DNA of 64,000 nucleotides from Vibrio orientalis CIP 102891 = ATCC 33934 (GCF_000176235.1 NZ_ACZV01000005.1:1240001-1304000), one strand, 5' to 3'; shown: positions 18,675-28,521, numbered from the stretch's first letter. Program-made: numbers and translations. The notes: a model not told the origin generated them from the sequence alone.

Positions 18675-20036
18675 ATGATTAGTGTTTTTGACATCTATAA
18701 AATCGGTGTTGGTCCTTCTAGTTCTCACACTGTAGGCCCAATGAAAGCGGGTAAAGAGTTTATTGATGATTTACGTTCAATGGGAAAATTGCGCGACATC
18801 ACTAAAATCACCGTTGACGTATATGGATCACTATCACTGACAGGGAAAGGTCACCACACAGATATCGCAATCATCATGGGTCTTGCTGGCAATACTCCTG
18901 AGAAAGTAGATATCGATTCTATTCCGGGCTTCATCGCTCGCGTAGAAGAAACTGAGCGCCTTCCTGTTGGCATGCACTGTCACACAGTATCGTTCCCGAA
19001 AGATGGTGGTATGAACTTCCATACTACTAACCTAGAGCTACACGAAAACGGTATGCAGATCCATGCTTGGATCGGCGACGAAAAAGAGTACTCGAAAACC
19101 TATTACTCAATCGGCGGTGGTTTCATCGTTGATGAAGAGCACTTCGGCAAAGAAGAAGAAAACCCTATTAAATCTCCTTACGAATTCACAACAGCTGAAG
19201 AGCTAGTGAACCAATGTAAAGAGAACGGTCTTTCAGTCAGTACGCTAGTGATGAAAAACCAAGCGGCGCTGCATTCTGACGAAGAGTCTCGCACTTACTT
19301 TGCTAACATCTGGAAGACGATGCGCGAATGTATGGACCGTGGTATGAATACTGAAGGTATCTTACCTGGGCCACTTCGTGTGCCACGTCGTGCAGCAGCA
19401 CTTCGCCAGCAACTGCTTACCTCTGAAAAAACCACCAACGACCCAATGGCGGTTGTTGACTGGGTTAACATGTTTGCCTTCGCAGTAAACGAAGAAAACG
19501 CAGCAGGTGGCCGAGTTGTGACTGCCCCAACGAATGGTGCATGTGGCATCATCCCAGCGGTATTAGCTTACTACGACAAGTTTATCCAAACTGTGACTGA
19601 GAAAGACTACATCCGTTACTTCGCTGCTTCTGGCGCGATCGGTGGTCTATACAAGCGTAACGCTTCTATCTCTGGTGCTGAAGTTGGCTGTCAGGGTGAA
19701 GTTGGCGTAGCGTGTTCTATGGCGGCGGCGGGCCTTGCTGAGCTTATGGGTGGTAGCCCTGAGCAAGTATGTATGGCAGCTGAAATCGCAATGGAACACA
19801 ACCTAGGTCTTACTTGTGACCCAGTTGCTGGTCAGGTACAGGTTCCATGTATCGAGCGTAACGGCATCGCGGCAGTGAAAGCGATCAACTCGACTCGTAT
19901 GGCTCTACGTCGTTCTTCTGCTCCTACTGTTTCTCTAGATAAGGTTATCGAAACCATGCTAGAGACAGGTAAAGACATGAACGCAAAGTATCGCGAAACC
20001 TCTCAGGGTGGCCTAGCAATTAAAGTTATTTGCTAA
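18675..20036 (+). CDS. sdaA: L-serine ammonia-lyase
   Basis: SdaA deaminates L-serine to pyruvate and ammonia using a [4Fe-4S] cluster. The 453 residues match the single-chain type. The N-terminus ISVFDIYKIGVGPSSSHTVGPMKAG and cysteine motifs CQGEVGVACSMAAAGL and LTCDPVAGQVQVPCIERN are family hallmarks. The ATG at 18675 follows a ribosome site TTGAGG; a longer frame from 18627 would run through the hairpin and is rejected. It forms a catabolic unit with sdaC. Confidence 0.95.
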   Translation: MISVFDIYKIGVGPSSSHTVGPMKAGKEFIDDLRSMGKLRDITKITVDVYGSLSLTGKGHHTDIAIIMGLAGNTPEKVDIDSIPGFIARVEETERLPVGMHCHTVSFPKDGGMNFHTTNLELHENGMQIHAWIGDEKEYSKTYYSIGGGFIVDEEHFGKEEENPIKSPYEFTTAEELVNQCKENGLSVSTLVMKNQAALHSDEESRTYFANIWKTMRECMDRGMNTEGILPGPLRVPRRAAALRQQLLTSEKTTNDPMAVVDWVNMFAFAVNEENAAGGRVVTAPTNGACGIIPAVLAYYDKFIQTVTEKDYIRYFAASGAIGGLYKRNASISGAEVGCQGEVGVACSMAAAGLAELMGGSPEQVCMAAEIAMEHNLGLTCDPVAGQVQVPCIERNGIAAVKAINSTRMALRRSSAPTVSLDKVIETMLETGKDMNAKYRETSQGGLAIKVIC

Positions 20037-20052
20037 ATCTCACCTGTTTGAA

Positions 20053-20080
20053 AAAACCCGAGCAAATCGCTCGGGTTTTT
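20053..20080 (+). terminator. Terminator after sdaA
   Basis: The hairpin ACCCGAGC/GCTCGGGT is followed by TTTTTTATTTT, 14 bases after the stop. Confidence 0.85.
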
Positions 20081-20255
20081 TATTTTCTAGCTAAGATCAA
20101 CTGATATTCCCCCTAGTCGCTGATAGATTAGTCTATAAAAAAATCTAAATTTAATGATATATCTATAAGATTAGGATATGCCGGTAAAAGGTCACATACC
20201 TCATATACCAATGTTGCTACCGTATCGAAAAAATCAATCCTGGAGTGCTTAACAC

Positions 20256-21971
20256 ATGATTAGGTTTGAACTTGGAAACCAAATCTGCGTTTGCTTGTCC
20301 GAAAATGAACTTTCACTAACGCTCGACGAGTCCAGCCAATCCTCAGTTTCCATTAATCAAATTGAGTATTTTATCCTGAGTACTATCGCTGCTTTTGGCA
20401 GCGTAAATTCACCAATCAGCCAAAGACGAATTGAAAAGAAGTTATCGACTCAACATCAGATAATATTGCCAGAAAATGGCTTCAAAAACGCCGTGGCATC
20501 GATCAGAAAAAAGTTCAGACAACTCGTAAGGAAACACACCAAGGTGTCAAAATCACTGATTGAAAACGTTCATCGGAAAGGCTATTTCGTACCCTTCGAC
20601 AGCCAACATGCGCAAAAAGACGGACTACTGCAACAAGCACGTATCTTTAAACTAGTACCACACAGCATTAGAACGGCAATGGGCATATGCCTTAACAACC
20701 GTAAACCTTATCTAAACATAGTTTTTTTCGTCACTATCACGAGCGTACTCTATATTTTGATCTGCCTTTACGCCATTAGTACGATTGTTCGTCAGAACTA
20801 CTTCGAAGGTGCGTTAGCATTTTCTAAAGAACTTGCTCAACATGGCTGCTTTGAACAAGAAAAATTACTGAGAGAACTATTCGACAATGTCCAACTGGTT
20901 GAGTCTGCATTATTTACCGACCGATATAATGTGCGCTGCTTAGTGACCCCAGAGACCGTTGACCCGGTTAACGTTCGTGATCAAAATGATTGGCAGGGCA
21001 ACTTAAACTACACCTATCACTCATTTTCCGATGCTGATAGTGACGTGTTGGTGAGAGTTAAGAATATCAATGTAGAAAATAGTATTGAAAGCCATATGTC
21101 TCGTCTCTTCCTATCAGGAATGAAAGTATGTACCAACACGGGTTTACCATTGGAGATCGGTGATACTGAAGGTCAATCTCTGATGCATAACTTTCAGCAA
21201 GATGATTACAAAGAGATCTATTATGTCTCTAACCCAATCTCGAGTATCACTATCTTTAGCGTTCTTTTTCTCATTATTGCACGGCGTAAAACGTTACGTG
21301 CGGTCATCACTTACCTATGGGCAATAAGGCACTTTAATTTAAAGCTTGAGCCAATACATAACACGACCAATAACCAGAACATACACTATGAAGTGCTCTC
21401 ACGTTTCAAGGTCAAAAATACCCAGCAGTTTATTGAGAGCCTGATTAGCAATGGGTTGCTCATTAACCACACGCTATTAGTGATTAAACTCATCTATGGT
21501 AACAGCCATTCCTTGTTGGCCCCGTTAAGTGTGAATGTATGTCCTTCCCTACTTGAAGGGGATAATTTCAAACGTCTCTATCGTCAGCTCGAACAGTTAG
21601 ATTGCTCGTTACTGACGATTGAGATCACCGAAAACGCATCGATGTACTACACCCAAGAAATCTTCCGAAATACCAAAAGACTTAAAGAGTTAGGTTGTAG
21701 AATTAGTATTGATGACTTTGGTACGGGCAATAACAATGTTGAGCTCATTGGCCACATATCTCCAAACTACCTAAAGATAGATCGTCTCTTTGTCATGGAC
21801 TTAAAACAGGATGATAAAAAAGTCGAAACCTTGCGCCAGTTAATCGCCATGGGTCATACCTACCACTGCACAGTCATCGTCGAAGGGGTTGAAAATGGGG
21901 ATTGTGCTCACCTGCTTACCACTCTAGGGGCGCATATCCATCAAGGATTCTACTACCCTCTTTGTCATTAA
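20256..21971 (+). CDS. Membrane-bound winged-helix regulator fused to an EAL phosphodiesterase
   Basis: The 571-residue protein has an unusual order. Residues 1-115 are an OmpR/ToxR-type winged helix (FKNAVASIRKKF recognition region, IENVHRKGYFV wing). A first membrane segment lies at about 153-177, a periplasmic domain of about 150 residues with Cys198, Cys228 and Cys292 (reminiscent of CSS-motif sensors) follows, then a second membrane segment at about 328-343. A cytoplasmic EAL domain runs from 365 to 571. The EAL residues appear intact: EVLSR, SVNV, EITEN, SIDDFGTG, LKIDRLF, VEGVEN and HQGFYY. Activity as a c-di-GMP hydrolase is plausible. DNA targets are unknown. Confidence 0.85.
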   Translation: MIRFELGNQICVCLSENELSLTLDESSQSSVSINQIEYFILSTIAAFGSVNSPISQRRIEKKLSTQHQIILPENGFKNAVASIRKKFRQLVRKHTKVSKSLIENVHRKGYFVPFDSQHAQKDGLLQQARIFKLVPHSIRTAMGICLNNRKPYLNIVFFVTITSVLYILICLYAISTIVRQNYFEGALAFSKELAQHGCFEQEKLLRELFDNVQLVESALFTDRYNVRCLVTPETVDPVNVRDQNDWQGNLNYTYHSFSDADSDVLVRVKNINVENSIESHMSRLFLSGMKVCTNTGLPLEIGDTEGQSLMHNFQQDDYKEIYYVSNPISSITIFSVLFLIIARRKTLRAVITYLWAIRHFNLKLEPIHNTTNNQNIHYEVLSRFKVKNTQQFIESLISNGLLINHTLLVIKLIYGNSHSLLAPLSVNVCPSLLEGDNFKRLYRQLEQLDCSLLTIEITENASMYYTQEIFRNTKRLKELGCRISIDDFGTGNNNVELIGHISPNYLKIDRLFVMDLKQDDKKVETLRQLIAMGHTYHCTVIVEGVENGDCAHLLTTLGAHIHQGFYYPLCH

Positions 21972-22001
21972 CATCGACAAGTACATCTAACGCTTATACA
22001 A

Positions 22002-22029
22002 AAACAGCCTTCAATAATGAAGGCTGTTT
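22002..22029. terminator. Bidirectional terminator between the EAL and permease genes
   Basis: The perfect stem AAACAGCCTTCA/TGAAGGCTGTTT lies between the two convergent genes. Confidence 0.8.
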
Positions 22030-22050
22030 AATCGTTGAATTGGGTTACGT

Positions 22051-23205
22051 TTAGATGACTTGCGAAGCCAGTAAGAAGCCACCAAACAATAGGGCGAATA
22101 CCATCATTGCAGAGCCACCCTCCGCGGTGTATCGCTCAGGTAATGCTTGCGATAAACGCAACTTGTACACCATTGCGAGTGGCACAAACACCGCGAGGAA
22201 TACCAATATAATCCCGGCATAAGCAAGCACTGACAAGAACTGGTCAGCGGCCAATATTGCACCGACTAATGGAAGTACAAACGTCAGTACATAGGTTACC
22301 ACTCGGTTTTGATTAAATGTGTCGCTATTTTGGTGGAACAGTGACATCGCAACGCCGAAGAAAGAGGTCAACAGAGCTAAGCCTGTGAACACGGATAAGA
22401 ACCCGCCCACCCAAGGTGCGTCATGCTCAAACCCTGCCATCAGTTCAGATACACTACCGAACTCTTTGAGTTGGCTAGCTGGCAAATTGCCCACAACCGC
22501 AAACAACCAACAAAGGTAGCATACAAGCGGTATGATCGAGCCCGCTATCACCATATTTCTGAGTTGCTTGTCACTCGCTTCGGAGTTGTAAGAAACCAAG
22601 CTTGGAATCACCACCATAAAGCCGAAACTGGTAAATAGAACAGCACTAGTTTTGATTAAGCCAATATGATCGCTATTGCTTACTTGGCTCAAATTCTCGG
22701 TTGAAAACTCAGGAAGAAGAACCGCTAAGGTCATCAGTAAGCTTGCTAACATAATGAAGAACAGCAAACGGTTGAGTTTATCAATCACGCCAGTGCCGCA
22801 AGCTACGATCACACCAGTGGTTAATGTAAATAGGATTTGGCTTTGCATAAAGGTTAGCTCTAGTCCGACGGCATTGAGCGCCTGAACTAAGAGGTCGGCC
22901 GCGCCTAAGATGTAGGCCATCAGCAAGCAGATCAACAGTGCGTAAAGCAAGCCATTCGTCAGTAACTGCCCCCCTTTCCCCAGCGTTTTACGTGCAATGG
23001 AATTGAGTCCTAAACCGCCGCCAGATTTTATTGTTGCTTCGAGTAATAGCAATGCGGAATAAGTCGTGCCAAACCAAATCAGCACCATCAGTAGTGTGCC
23101 GTATAGTAGGCCAAATTGAGCCAGAACCATTGGAATTGCAAGCATACCGGCACCTAGAGCGGTACCTGAGATAATAAGGGCGCTACCCATTAATTTTGTG
23201 TTCAT
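22051..23205 (-). CDS. Aromatic amino acid permease, TyrP-type (HAAAP family)
   Basis: The 384-residue protein has about eleven membrane segments and starts GSALIISGTALGAGMLAIP, followed later by FTSFGFMVVIPSLVSY, both close to TyrP/Mtr/TnaB aromatic amino acid symporters. TyrP (tyrosine) is the closest recalled match, but substrate is not decided by sequence alone. It lies behind an unusual 600-base upstream region with a possible Phe-rich short frame and an orphan terminator. No clear TyrR box was found there. Confidence 0.85.
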   Translation of the reverse strand: MNTKLMGSALIISGTALGAGMLAIPMVLAQFGLLYGTLLMVLIWFGTTYSALLLLEATIKSGGGLGLNSIARKTLGKGGQLLTNGLLYALLICLLMAYILGAADLLVQALNAVGLELTFMQSQILFTLTTGVIVACGTGVIDKLNRLLFFIMLASLLMTLAVLLPEFSTENLSQVSNSDHIGLIKTSAVLFTSFGFMVVIPSLVSYNSEASDKQLRNMVIAGSIIPLVCYLCWLFAVVGNLPASQLKEFGSVSELMAGFEHDAPWVGGFLSVFTGLALLTSFFGVAMSLFHQNSDTFNQNRVVTYVLTFVLPLVGAILAADQFLSVLAYAGIILVFLAVFVPLAMVYKLRLSQALPERYTAEGGSAMMVFALLFGGFLLASQVI

Positions 23206-23601
23206 TTTCTTTAAAACCGTAATATTGAAAAGATTTAGACGTGCGAAAACACGAACGTGATTGATTTAGATGGAATCAATAAGAAAAATAAAATCGAGAA
23301 AATGAACGAGGCTGAAGAGACGCCGAGCTTGGAAAGAAGGAGGAGAAAAGAGACGTTGAGTTTGTACGTAGCTGACAAATGATCGCATGTGGCGACCCTT
23401 CAGTTGGCTCCAAGATTGGAGAAGTAATTTTGAAAAGCATTAAGATGTCCTAATAGCGCAGACAATCCTTTGAGTGTTCGCCACAAATCCTGCGTGACGT
23501 CATCTCGAATGAGATAACTCCATCTTATCGGTTCAAACTCCGATTGCAATGACCTATTTTTCAAGTGGTCAAATAAACACCAATGCACAATGTTTGAACG
23601 T
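23206..23601. other. Long leader region upstream of the permease gene
   Basis: This stretch contains no recognised gene. On the minus strand it holds a 40-codon frame (23266-23388) with seven Phe and one Tyr codons, and a weak hairpin near the permease start (CGTGTTTTCGCACG type). A 71-codon frame at 23400-23615 starts inside a terminator stem and is not credible. Confidence 0.4.
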
Positions 23602-23694
23602 AAAAAAACCGCCATTATGAAGGGGAAAATGGCGGCAAAAACAAATGTCTTTATTAAATGAAAGCGTACAGTTCAGTCCTTTTGTTACTGCACA
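23602..23694 (-). ncRNA. Candidate small RNA of about 93 nt
   Basis: On the minus strand, a promoter-like pair TTCAAA (23729-23724) and TAGTAT (23706-23701) with 17-base spacing is followed about 65 bases later by a strong terminator, stem CCGCCATT/AATGGCGG (23609-23635) and seven T residues. No protein gene fits between them. The transcript would end before the permease gene begins. The RNA is inferred; it could also be a stray terminator of the upstream gene at 23819. Confidence 0.35.
23609..23635 (-). terminator. Strong intrinsic terminator in a gene-free stretch
   Basis: The eight-base-pair stem CCGCCATT/AATGGCGG is followed by UUUUUUU on the minus strand. It lies 180 bases past the nearest upstream stop codon and 400 bases before the permease start. 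Confidence 0.85.
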
Positions 23695-23818
23695 CGATAT
23701 ATACTAATGTGTTTTCAATCTGGTTTGAATGCGGACTTTCTGATTTGCTTGTCAGTATTCAGGAAGCACGACCAAGGTATTCATGTCGTAACGAAAAGCG
23801 TTTATCTACTTGATTTCA

Positions 23819-24469
23819 CTATTCTTCACTTACCACACGCCCTTTTATCTCATTGCCTGCTTCACGAATAAGATCAATTGGAGAGAGGATCACCCCTTTC
23901 ACGGCGCCTTGTGTCGCTTGCTTGGCAATTTCTTGGCTCTTATCAATTATCTGGTCGGTTTTTAGGGCCAGCTCATCCGCCTTAGTTAAGATGGGTGGAA
24001 TATCACTACGTAACGCTTCAGACTCTTTAACTAACTGAGGGATAGTTTCTTGACGATAGCCTTTGCTTTCAACCAGTACTTTTGGCAATACGTCGGTTCG
24101 ATATTGCTTGGTTTCGGCAAGTACTGGAGGGATCACTTGCTGTCGGTATAAGCTAACCTCTTCAACAATGGCCGGGATTTTTTGGTCTATGGATGCCGCC
24201 GTCTTATTAGTATCATTTACCGCAGCCGTTACACCATCGACACTGTTTATGACACTAGGTAACAACGTCTCTAAAGTATCAGCAACCTGCAGCCATTCGT
24301 CGATTTGCAAGTTTTTTGATAACGTCCCAACGTCTTGCAAAACTTGCGGGTAAGTGTCTATCACGTCACCAACTTTCGAAGTCATCGAATGAATGGCGTA
24401 TCCTAAATAAAATATCGATAGAGCAAGTAACAATTGAATCGCTGAGCCGATTTTGGCAGCCATATTCAT
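23819..24469 (-). CDS. Membrane-anchored protein with 15-residue repeats
   Basis: No family is recognised. The 216-residue protein has one N-terminal membrane helix (about 8-26, SAIQLLLALSIFYLGYAIH) and a long helical region. Residues 93-167 hold five tandem 15-residue units with Pro at position 7 and usually Glu at 11 or 12, for example YRQQVIPPVLAETKQ followed by YRTDVLPKVLVESKG. The rest is also predicted coiled coil. Topology suggests the repeat region lies on one side of the inner membrane. It stands alone, divergent from the heme chemoreceptor gene. Confidence 0.75.
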   Translation of the reverse strand: MNMAAKIGSAIQLLLALSIFYLGYAIHSMTSKVGDVIDTYPQVLQDVGTLSKNLQIDEWLQVADTLETLLPSVINSVDGVTAAVNDTNKTAASIDQKIPAIVEEVSLYRQQVIPPVLAETKQYRTDVLPKVLVESKGYRQETIPQLVKESEALRSDIPPILTKADELALKTDQIIDKSQEIAKQATQGAVKGVILSPIDLIREAGNEIKGRVVSEE

Positions 24470-24778
24470 TCCTTCGAAAAGTTGCGGCTTTAATCAGCCA
24501 ATAATAGCGTAACTCTGGCACAAAAAAGCGAAGATCTCAGTCATAATCAAGAGAGAAAACCTTCATTTAGCTGTCACCAAGCCCACTTAGTACCAACAAC
24601 GCCTTTACGACGAAAAACCGTCACTGCGCCAAAGTTTTGATTACATAGATCTTACATCACATTTACAATAACCACTCATAGTGTGTGGTCACATAATAAA
24701 TTTCTGGCTATTCCCCATAAGGGTTATATAGGCGAAGATTATGATGTCTATTCCAATAATTAAAAATTCTATCTAATA
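24470..24778. promoter_or_regulatory. Divergent promoter region, no gene seen
   Basis: The 309 bases separate the repeat-protein gene and the chemoreceptor gene. An 11-codon frame beginning ATGATG at 24741 runs up to the chemoreceptor start (TAATAATG) and could couple translation, but coding is not supported. No operator was identified. Confidence 0.4.
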
Positions 24779-26401
24779 ATGCGCTCAACAATTACAACAA
24801 AGCTATTGATCACACTGGTGGCTGTTTTCGGTATCGTGCTACTCGCTTCAACAAGCTATCAATACATACAACAAAGAGATCTTATCAACTCTGTCCTGAG
24901 TGAACAGCTGCATGATAAGGCGAGCAATTATTTCGACAGCCTCAATATGATGATGCTTACTGGCACAATGGCTCAAAAAGAGACCCTACGTCAGAAGGCA
25001 TTGACCCAAGAAGGCATTGAAGATGTTCGGGTATTACGCGCCGACGCGGTAAGCAAACTGTATGGGCCCGGCAATGATAACCAAACCCCCGTTGACGATA
25101 TCGATAAACGAGCGTTGGCTGGCGAAACCGTCATCGAACCCTTTTCTGCAGATTGGGGGAAAGGCTTAGTTATCGCTCTGCCAATGAAGTCGAGCGAAAA
25201 TTACCGCGGAACCAATTGCGTCGCCTGTCATATGGCGCCGGAGGGCGAGGTACTTGGTGCGATTCGATTGGAGTACAACTTGAGCCATGTCAATTCGCTG
25301 ATCAACACCCAAACAATGACAGCGGTTGGTATTATGGCCGTCATCTCTTTTGCGGGGTTCCTATTAACGATGGGGCTCATTCGTAAGATAATAGTACGAC
25401 CACTTCAGCAAACGTCACGCTTTATGACCCAAGTCAGTGACAACAAAAACTTATCAACTCGACTACCAGAGAAAAGTAAGGATGAAATCGGCACCTTAGC
25501 GAACTCGATCAACTCGTTTATGGGGACGGTCTCAGATAGTTTAGAAAAGGTACAAGATACTTCGCACAAGCTGAATGCTTCTGCCAACCAACTGACTAGC
25601 GTCGCACAAATCACAGAGCAAGCAGCTGCCGATCAACAAAACGAAACGGCTGAAGTACAGAATAATGTGGAAGGGATACAAGACCAACAGATCAATGTAG
25701 AACAAGCCACCTTAACGGCATCAGCTCTGATCAATCATACCGCCGACGTAGCATGTAAAAGTGCTAACCAAGCCCACGATGCAAGCAGCGAGATAAAGAA
25801 CCTAGTTACCAGCATAGAAGAAGTGAAATGCAAGATAATGACCCTCAATGAACAGACTGGAGAAGTTTCTTCTATATTGAGTGTTATTCGTGGCATCGCC
25901 GATCAAACCAATCTTCTGGCCTTGAATGCCGCCATCGAAGCCGCTCGCGCAGGTGAGCAAGGCCGAGGCTTTGCTGTGGTTGCTGATGAAGTCCGCCACC
26001 TAGCATCGCGAACCGCTGAAGCAACGGGCAGTATTGAATCGATTATCCACCAATTCCAACAAGGCAGTGAAGAGTCTCTGGCATCTGCCGATCGCGTTTG
26101 CGAACAAGCACATCAAAGCTCAACGGATATTGACGCGTTATCTATTGAAATGAATGGCGTAGTCAAAGAGATGAAGCAAGTGCTCGATCATGCACAAAAT
26201 ATCCAACAGCAGACGCAATCAACCACCCACGCGACCAAAGATGTTCAGCAAAAGGTTGAAACCATTACTTCTCACGCAAACAACACATCGAAATCTGCGG
26301 CTGAGACTCGTGGGATCAGCAATGACTTAGAAGAGCTGTCCAATCACCTTGAATCACTCATCAATCAGTTCACCTTTTCAAACTCAAATAACAAGTATTA
26401 G
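24779..26401 (+). CDS. Chemoreceptor (MCP) with a c-type heme sensor domain
   Basis: The 540-residue transducer has a membrane helix at 8-26, a periplasmic domain at about 30-180 and a second helix at 181-202. A HAMP region and a full MCP signalling domain follow (hairpin [37 protein letters not shown]). The periplasmic domain carries a covalent-heme motif CVACH at Cys147-Cys150-His151. This fits Tll0287-like (DUF3365) heme sensors known in some MCPs, suggesting redox or gas taxis. No CheR-binding pentapeptide is present at the C-terminus. The ribosome site before the ATG is weak. Confidence 0.88.
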   Translation: MRSTITTKLLITLVAVFGIVLLASTSYQYIQQRDLINSVLSEQLHDKASNYFDSLNMMMLTGTMAQKETLRQKALTQEGIEDVRVLRADAVSKLYGPGNDNQTPVDDIDKRALAGETVIEPFSADWGKGLVIALPMKSSENYRGTNCVACHMAPEGEVLGAIRLEYNLSHVNSLINTQTMTAVGIMAVISFAGFLLTMGLIRKIIVRPLQQTSRFMTQVSDNKNLSTRLPEKSKDEIGTLANSINSFMGTVSDSLEKVQDTSHKLNASANQLTSVAQITEQAAADQQNETAEVQNNVEGIQDQQINVEQATLTASALINHTADVACKSANQAHDASSEIKNLVTSIEEVKCKIMTLNEQTGEVSSILSVIRGIADQTNLLALNAAIEAARAGEQGRGFAVVADEVRHLASRTAEATGSIESIIHQFQQGSEESLASADRVCEQAHQSSTDIDALSIEMNGVVKEMKQVLDHAQNIQQQTQSTTHATKDVQQKVETITSHANNTSKSAAETRGISNDLEELSNHLESLINQFTFSNSNNKY

Positions 26402-26434
26402 CGCCAACAGGTGTTGAATCTCACGATTAATAAG

Positions 26435-26456
26435 AAGCGCTCGGTGATGAGCGCTT
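26435..26456. terminator. Terminator after the chemoreceptor gene
   Basis: The hairpin AAGCGCTC/GAGCGCTT is followed by TTTTATTTG on the plus strand. Confidence 0.75.
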
Positions 26457-26509
26457 TTTATTTGTCATCCAACTTGATTTAGCGGATAACTCGACGTTTT
26501 CAAAAGTGT

Positions 26510-28000
26510 TTAGTGTGTAATAGACACTGCAGATAAGTCTTCATGCTTGTGGTACATCGCATGTTTGTCGATGAGCTTCGCACTCATGGTATCCATTCCT
26601 ACAACCTCAACATTCGCACCCTTTTTTCGAAATTTGAACACAACCTTATCCAGGGCTTCAACCGAGGTGTTATCTAAAAAAGACGCGTCAGAAATATCAA
26701 TCGTTACTAAGGAGGTCGCTTTGTCATAATCGAACAAGTCGACAAACGCATCAGAAGAAGCAAAAAAGACGTGGCCTTTTACTCGGTGGATCGTACTCAG
26801 CTTATTCGTCACCACTTCATCAGATATAAAAACCATGGATTGACTCGCATGGGCGTAAAACAAAGCGGAAAGAACCACGCCGACCAAAACACCTATCGCT
26901 AAGTTGTGAGTAAACACAACCACCACAACAGTTGCTAACATGGTGATATTGGTGGGTAACGTATGATCTTTAAGCTCTACAATAGAACGCCATGAGAACG
27001 TACCAATTGATACCATGATCATCACAGAGACCAACGCGGCCATAGGTATTAACTTCAACCAATCAGACGCAAACACCACCATCAACAATAAAACGACACC
27101 AGCAACCATGCTTGATAGTCTGGTCAAGCCGCCAGATTTAATGTTGATAATCGATTGACCAATCATTGCACAGCCAGCCATACCACCAAACAGTGATGCG
27201 ACGATGTTAGCGATCCCCTGTCCTTTACATTCGTTGTTCTTGTTGCTTTCTGTATCAGTAAGGTCATCAACTATCGTCGCGGTCATCAATGATTCCAAAA
27301 TGCCGACAACTGACAGAGCAATAGAATAAGGAAGAATGATTTCGAAGGTATTAAGCGTGAATGGAATATTTGGGATTAAAAAGACAGGAAGTGAATCTGG
27401 GAGTTTGCCCATATCTCCTATTGTTCTGACATCTAAACCCAATAACAAACTAATGGTGGTAAGTACGATGATTGCCACCAAAGGCGAAGGTATCGCTCTG
27501 CCAAATTTGGGGAAGTAAGGCAGCAAATAAATAATCGCCAAGCCTAACCCAACCAACAGATAAACACTCGAAGGGACGTTGATCAACTCCGGTAGTTGAG
27601 CCATAAAAATGAGTATAGCGAGCGCGTTGACAAAACCAGTAATCACCGACTTGGAAACAAAATTCATCAAATTGCCCAGCTTTAAATAACCCGCTGCAAT
27701 TTGAATCACACCTGCCAGAAATGAAGCGGCGAGTAAGTATTCTAGTCCGTGCTCTTTCACTAAGGTGACCATTAACAGAGCCATTGCCCCGGTAGCACCT
27801 GAAATCATGCCCGAACGGCTACCAACCAAAGCGGTCACGACACAAATACAAAAAGACGCATAAAGCCCAACTTTGGGATCGACGCCTGCGATAATGGAAA
27901 ATGCGATAGCTTCCGGGATCAATGCAAGTGCAACTACAATCCCAGACAATAAATCTCCTTTAACATTTGATAACCAGTGTTTTTTTAAATAATTAAGCAT
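26510..28000 (-). CDS. SulP family anion transporter with STAS domain
   Basis: The 496-residue protein has the SulP core ([36 protein letters not shown]), about ten to twelve membrane segments, and a C-terminal STAS domain from roughly residue 400 ([26 protein letters not shown]). SulP proteins carry sulfate, bicarbonate or other anions. Short SulP proteins of this type resemble BicA-like bicarbonate carriers, but substrate cannot be read from sequence. It is monocistronic. Confidence 0.85.
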   Translation of the reverse strand: MLNYLKKHWLSNVKGDLLSGIVVALALIPEAIAFSIIAGVDPKVGLYASFCICVVTALVGSRSGMISGATGAMALLMVTLVKEHGLEYLLAASFLAGVIQIAAGYLKLGNLMNFVSKSVITGFVNALAILIFMAQLPELINVPSSVYLLVGLGLAIIYLLPYFPKFGRAIPSPLVAIIVLTTISLLLGLDVRTIGDMGKLPDSLPVFLIPNIPFTLNTFEIILPYSIALSVVGILESLMTATIVDDLTDTESNKNNECKGQGIANIVASLFGGMAGCAMIGQSIINIKSGGLTRLSSMVAGVVLLLMVVFASDWLKLIPMAALVSVMIMVSIGTFSWRSIVELKDHTLPTNITMLATVVVVVFTHNLAIGVLVGVVLSALFYAHASQSMVFISDEVVTNKLSTIHRVKGHVFFASSDAFVDLFDYDKATSLVTIDISDASFLDNTSVEALDKVVFKFRKKGANVEVVGMDTMSAKLIDKHAMYHKHEDLSAVSITH

Positions 28001-28521
28001 GTAATTCTCTTTTACTTATACAGCCAGTCCTGCCTTGTTCAGACATAATTTGATCGACTGTTTTTCATGAATGAGCGAGCGCTCGAAAAGTGCGGGTGTA
28101 TAGAGAATGCAGGGGCTAAGGCGGCGTAATTAACACGTGAATATTAAACTCCTCTAGTTGTTCATTGACTTGGTACTTAAGGTTGTGAATAAGCTCCAAA
28201 GTAACTGAAGCCACGCCAATATAGAGCGACTCATTACTCAATCACACTACCATCTTTGAAAACAAAGATTCCGATTTCGCGCGATAAGATTGAACAAAAA
28301 ACCAACCCCTAGTGATTTTTATCGCTTACATACGCAATATTTCTTTCAACAAGCAACAATAATGGTTGAAGCTCGCTGAATGACAGGTAATATGTTCCAT
28401 TGATTTAAAAAGTTTATACAACTCAATGTTTCGACTGTTTTTTGTTCAAATTTAGCGAACTCTAAACAAACGGTTGTAAACCTTGCGTTGAATTTGTCCC
28501 TCAATGGAGAATGAAACCAAC
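28001..28521. other. Long intergenic region upstream of asnS
   Basis: No convincing gene lies in these 521 bases between two divergent genes. A palindrome GAGCGAGCGCTC is near 28073, and a 41-codon TTG-start minus-strand frame (28116-28241) reads protein-like but has no ribosome site. The asnS promoter should be in the T/A-rich right part. Confidence 0.4.

Noticed and set aside
22051..23400. TyrR box near the TyrP-type permease
   Set aside because: No TGTAAA-N6-TTTACA-like palindrome could be found in the upstream region by eye.
23400..23615. Minus-strand 71-codon frame upstream of the permease
   Set aside because: Its ATG lies inside the terminator stem and T-run, with no ribosome site and no recognisable fold.
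28116..28241. 41-codon TTG-start frame in the asnS upstream region
   Set aside because: Reads protein-like (GVASVTLELIHNLKYQVNEQ) and may be a gene remnant, but it has no ribosome site, and a stop sits directly before the TTG.
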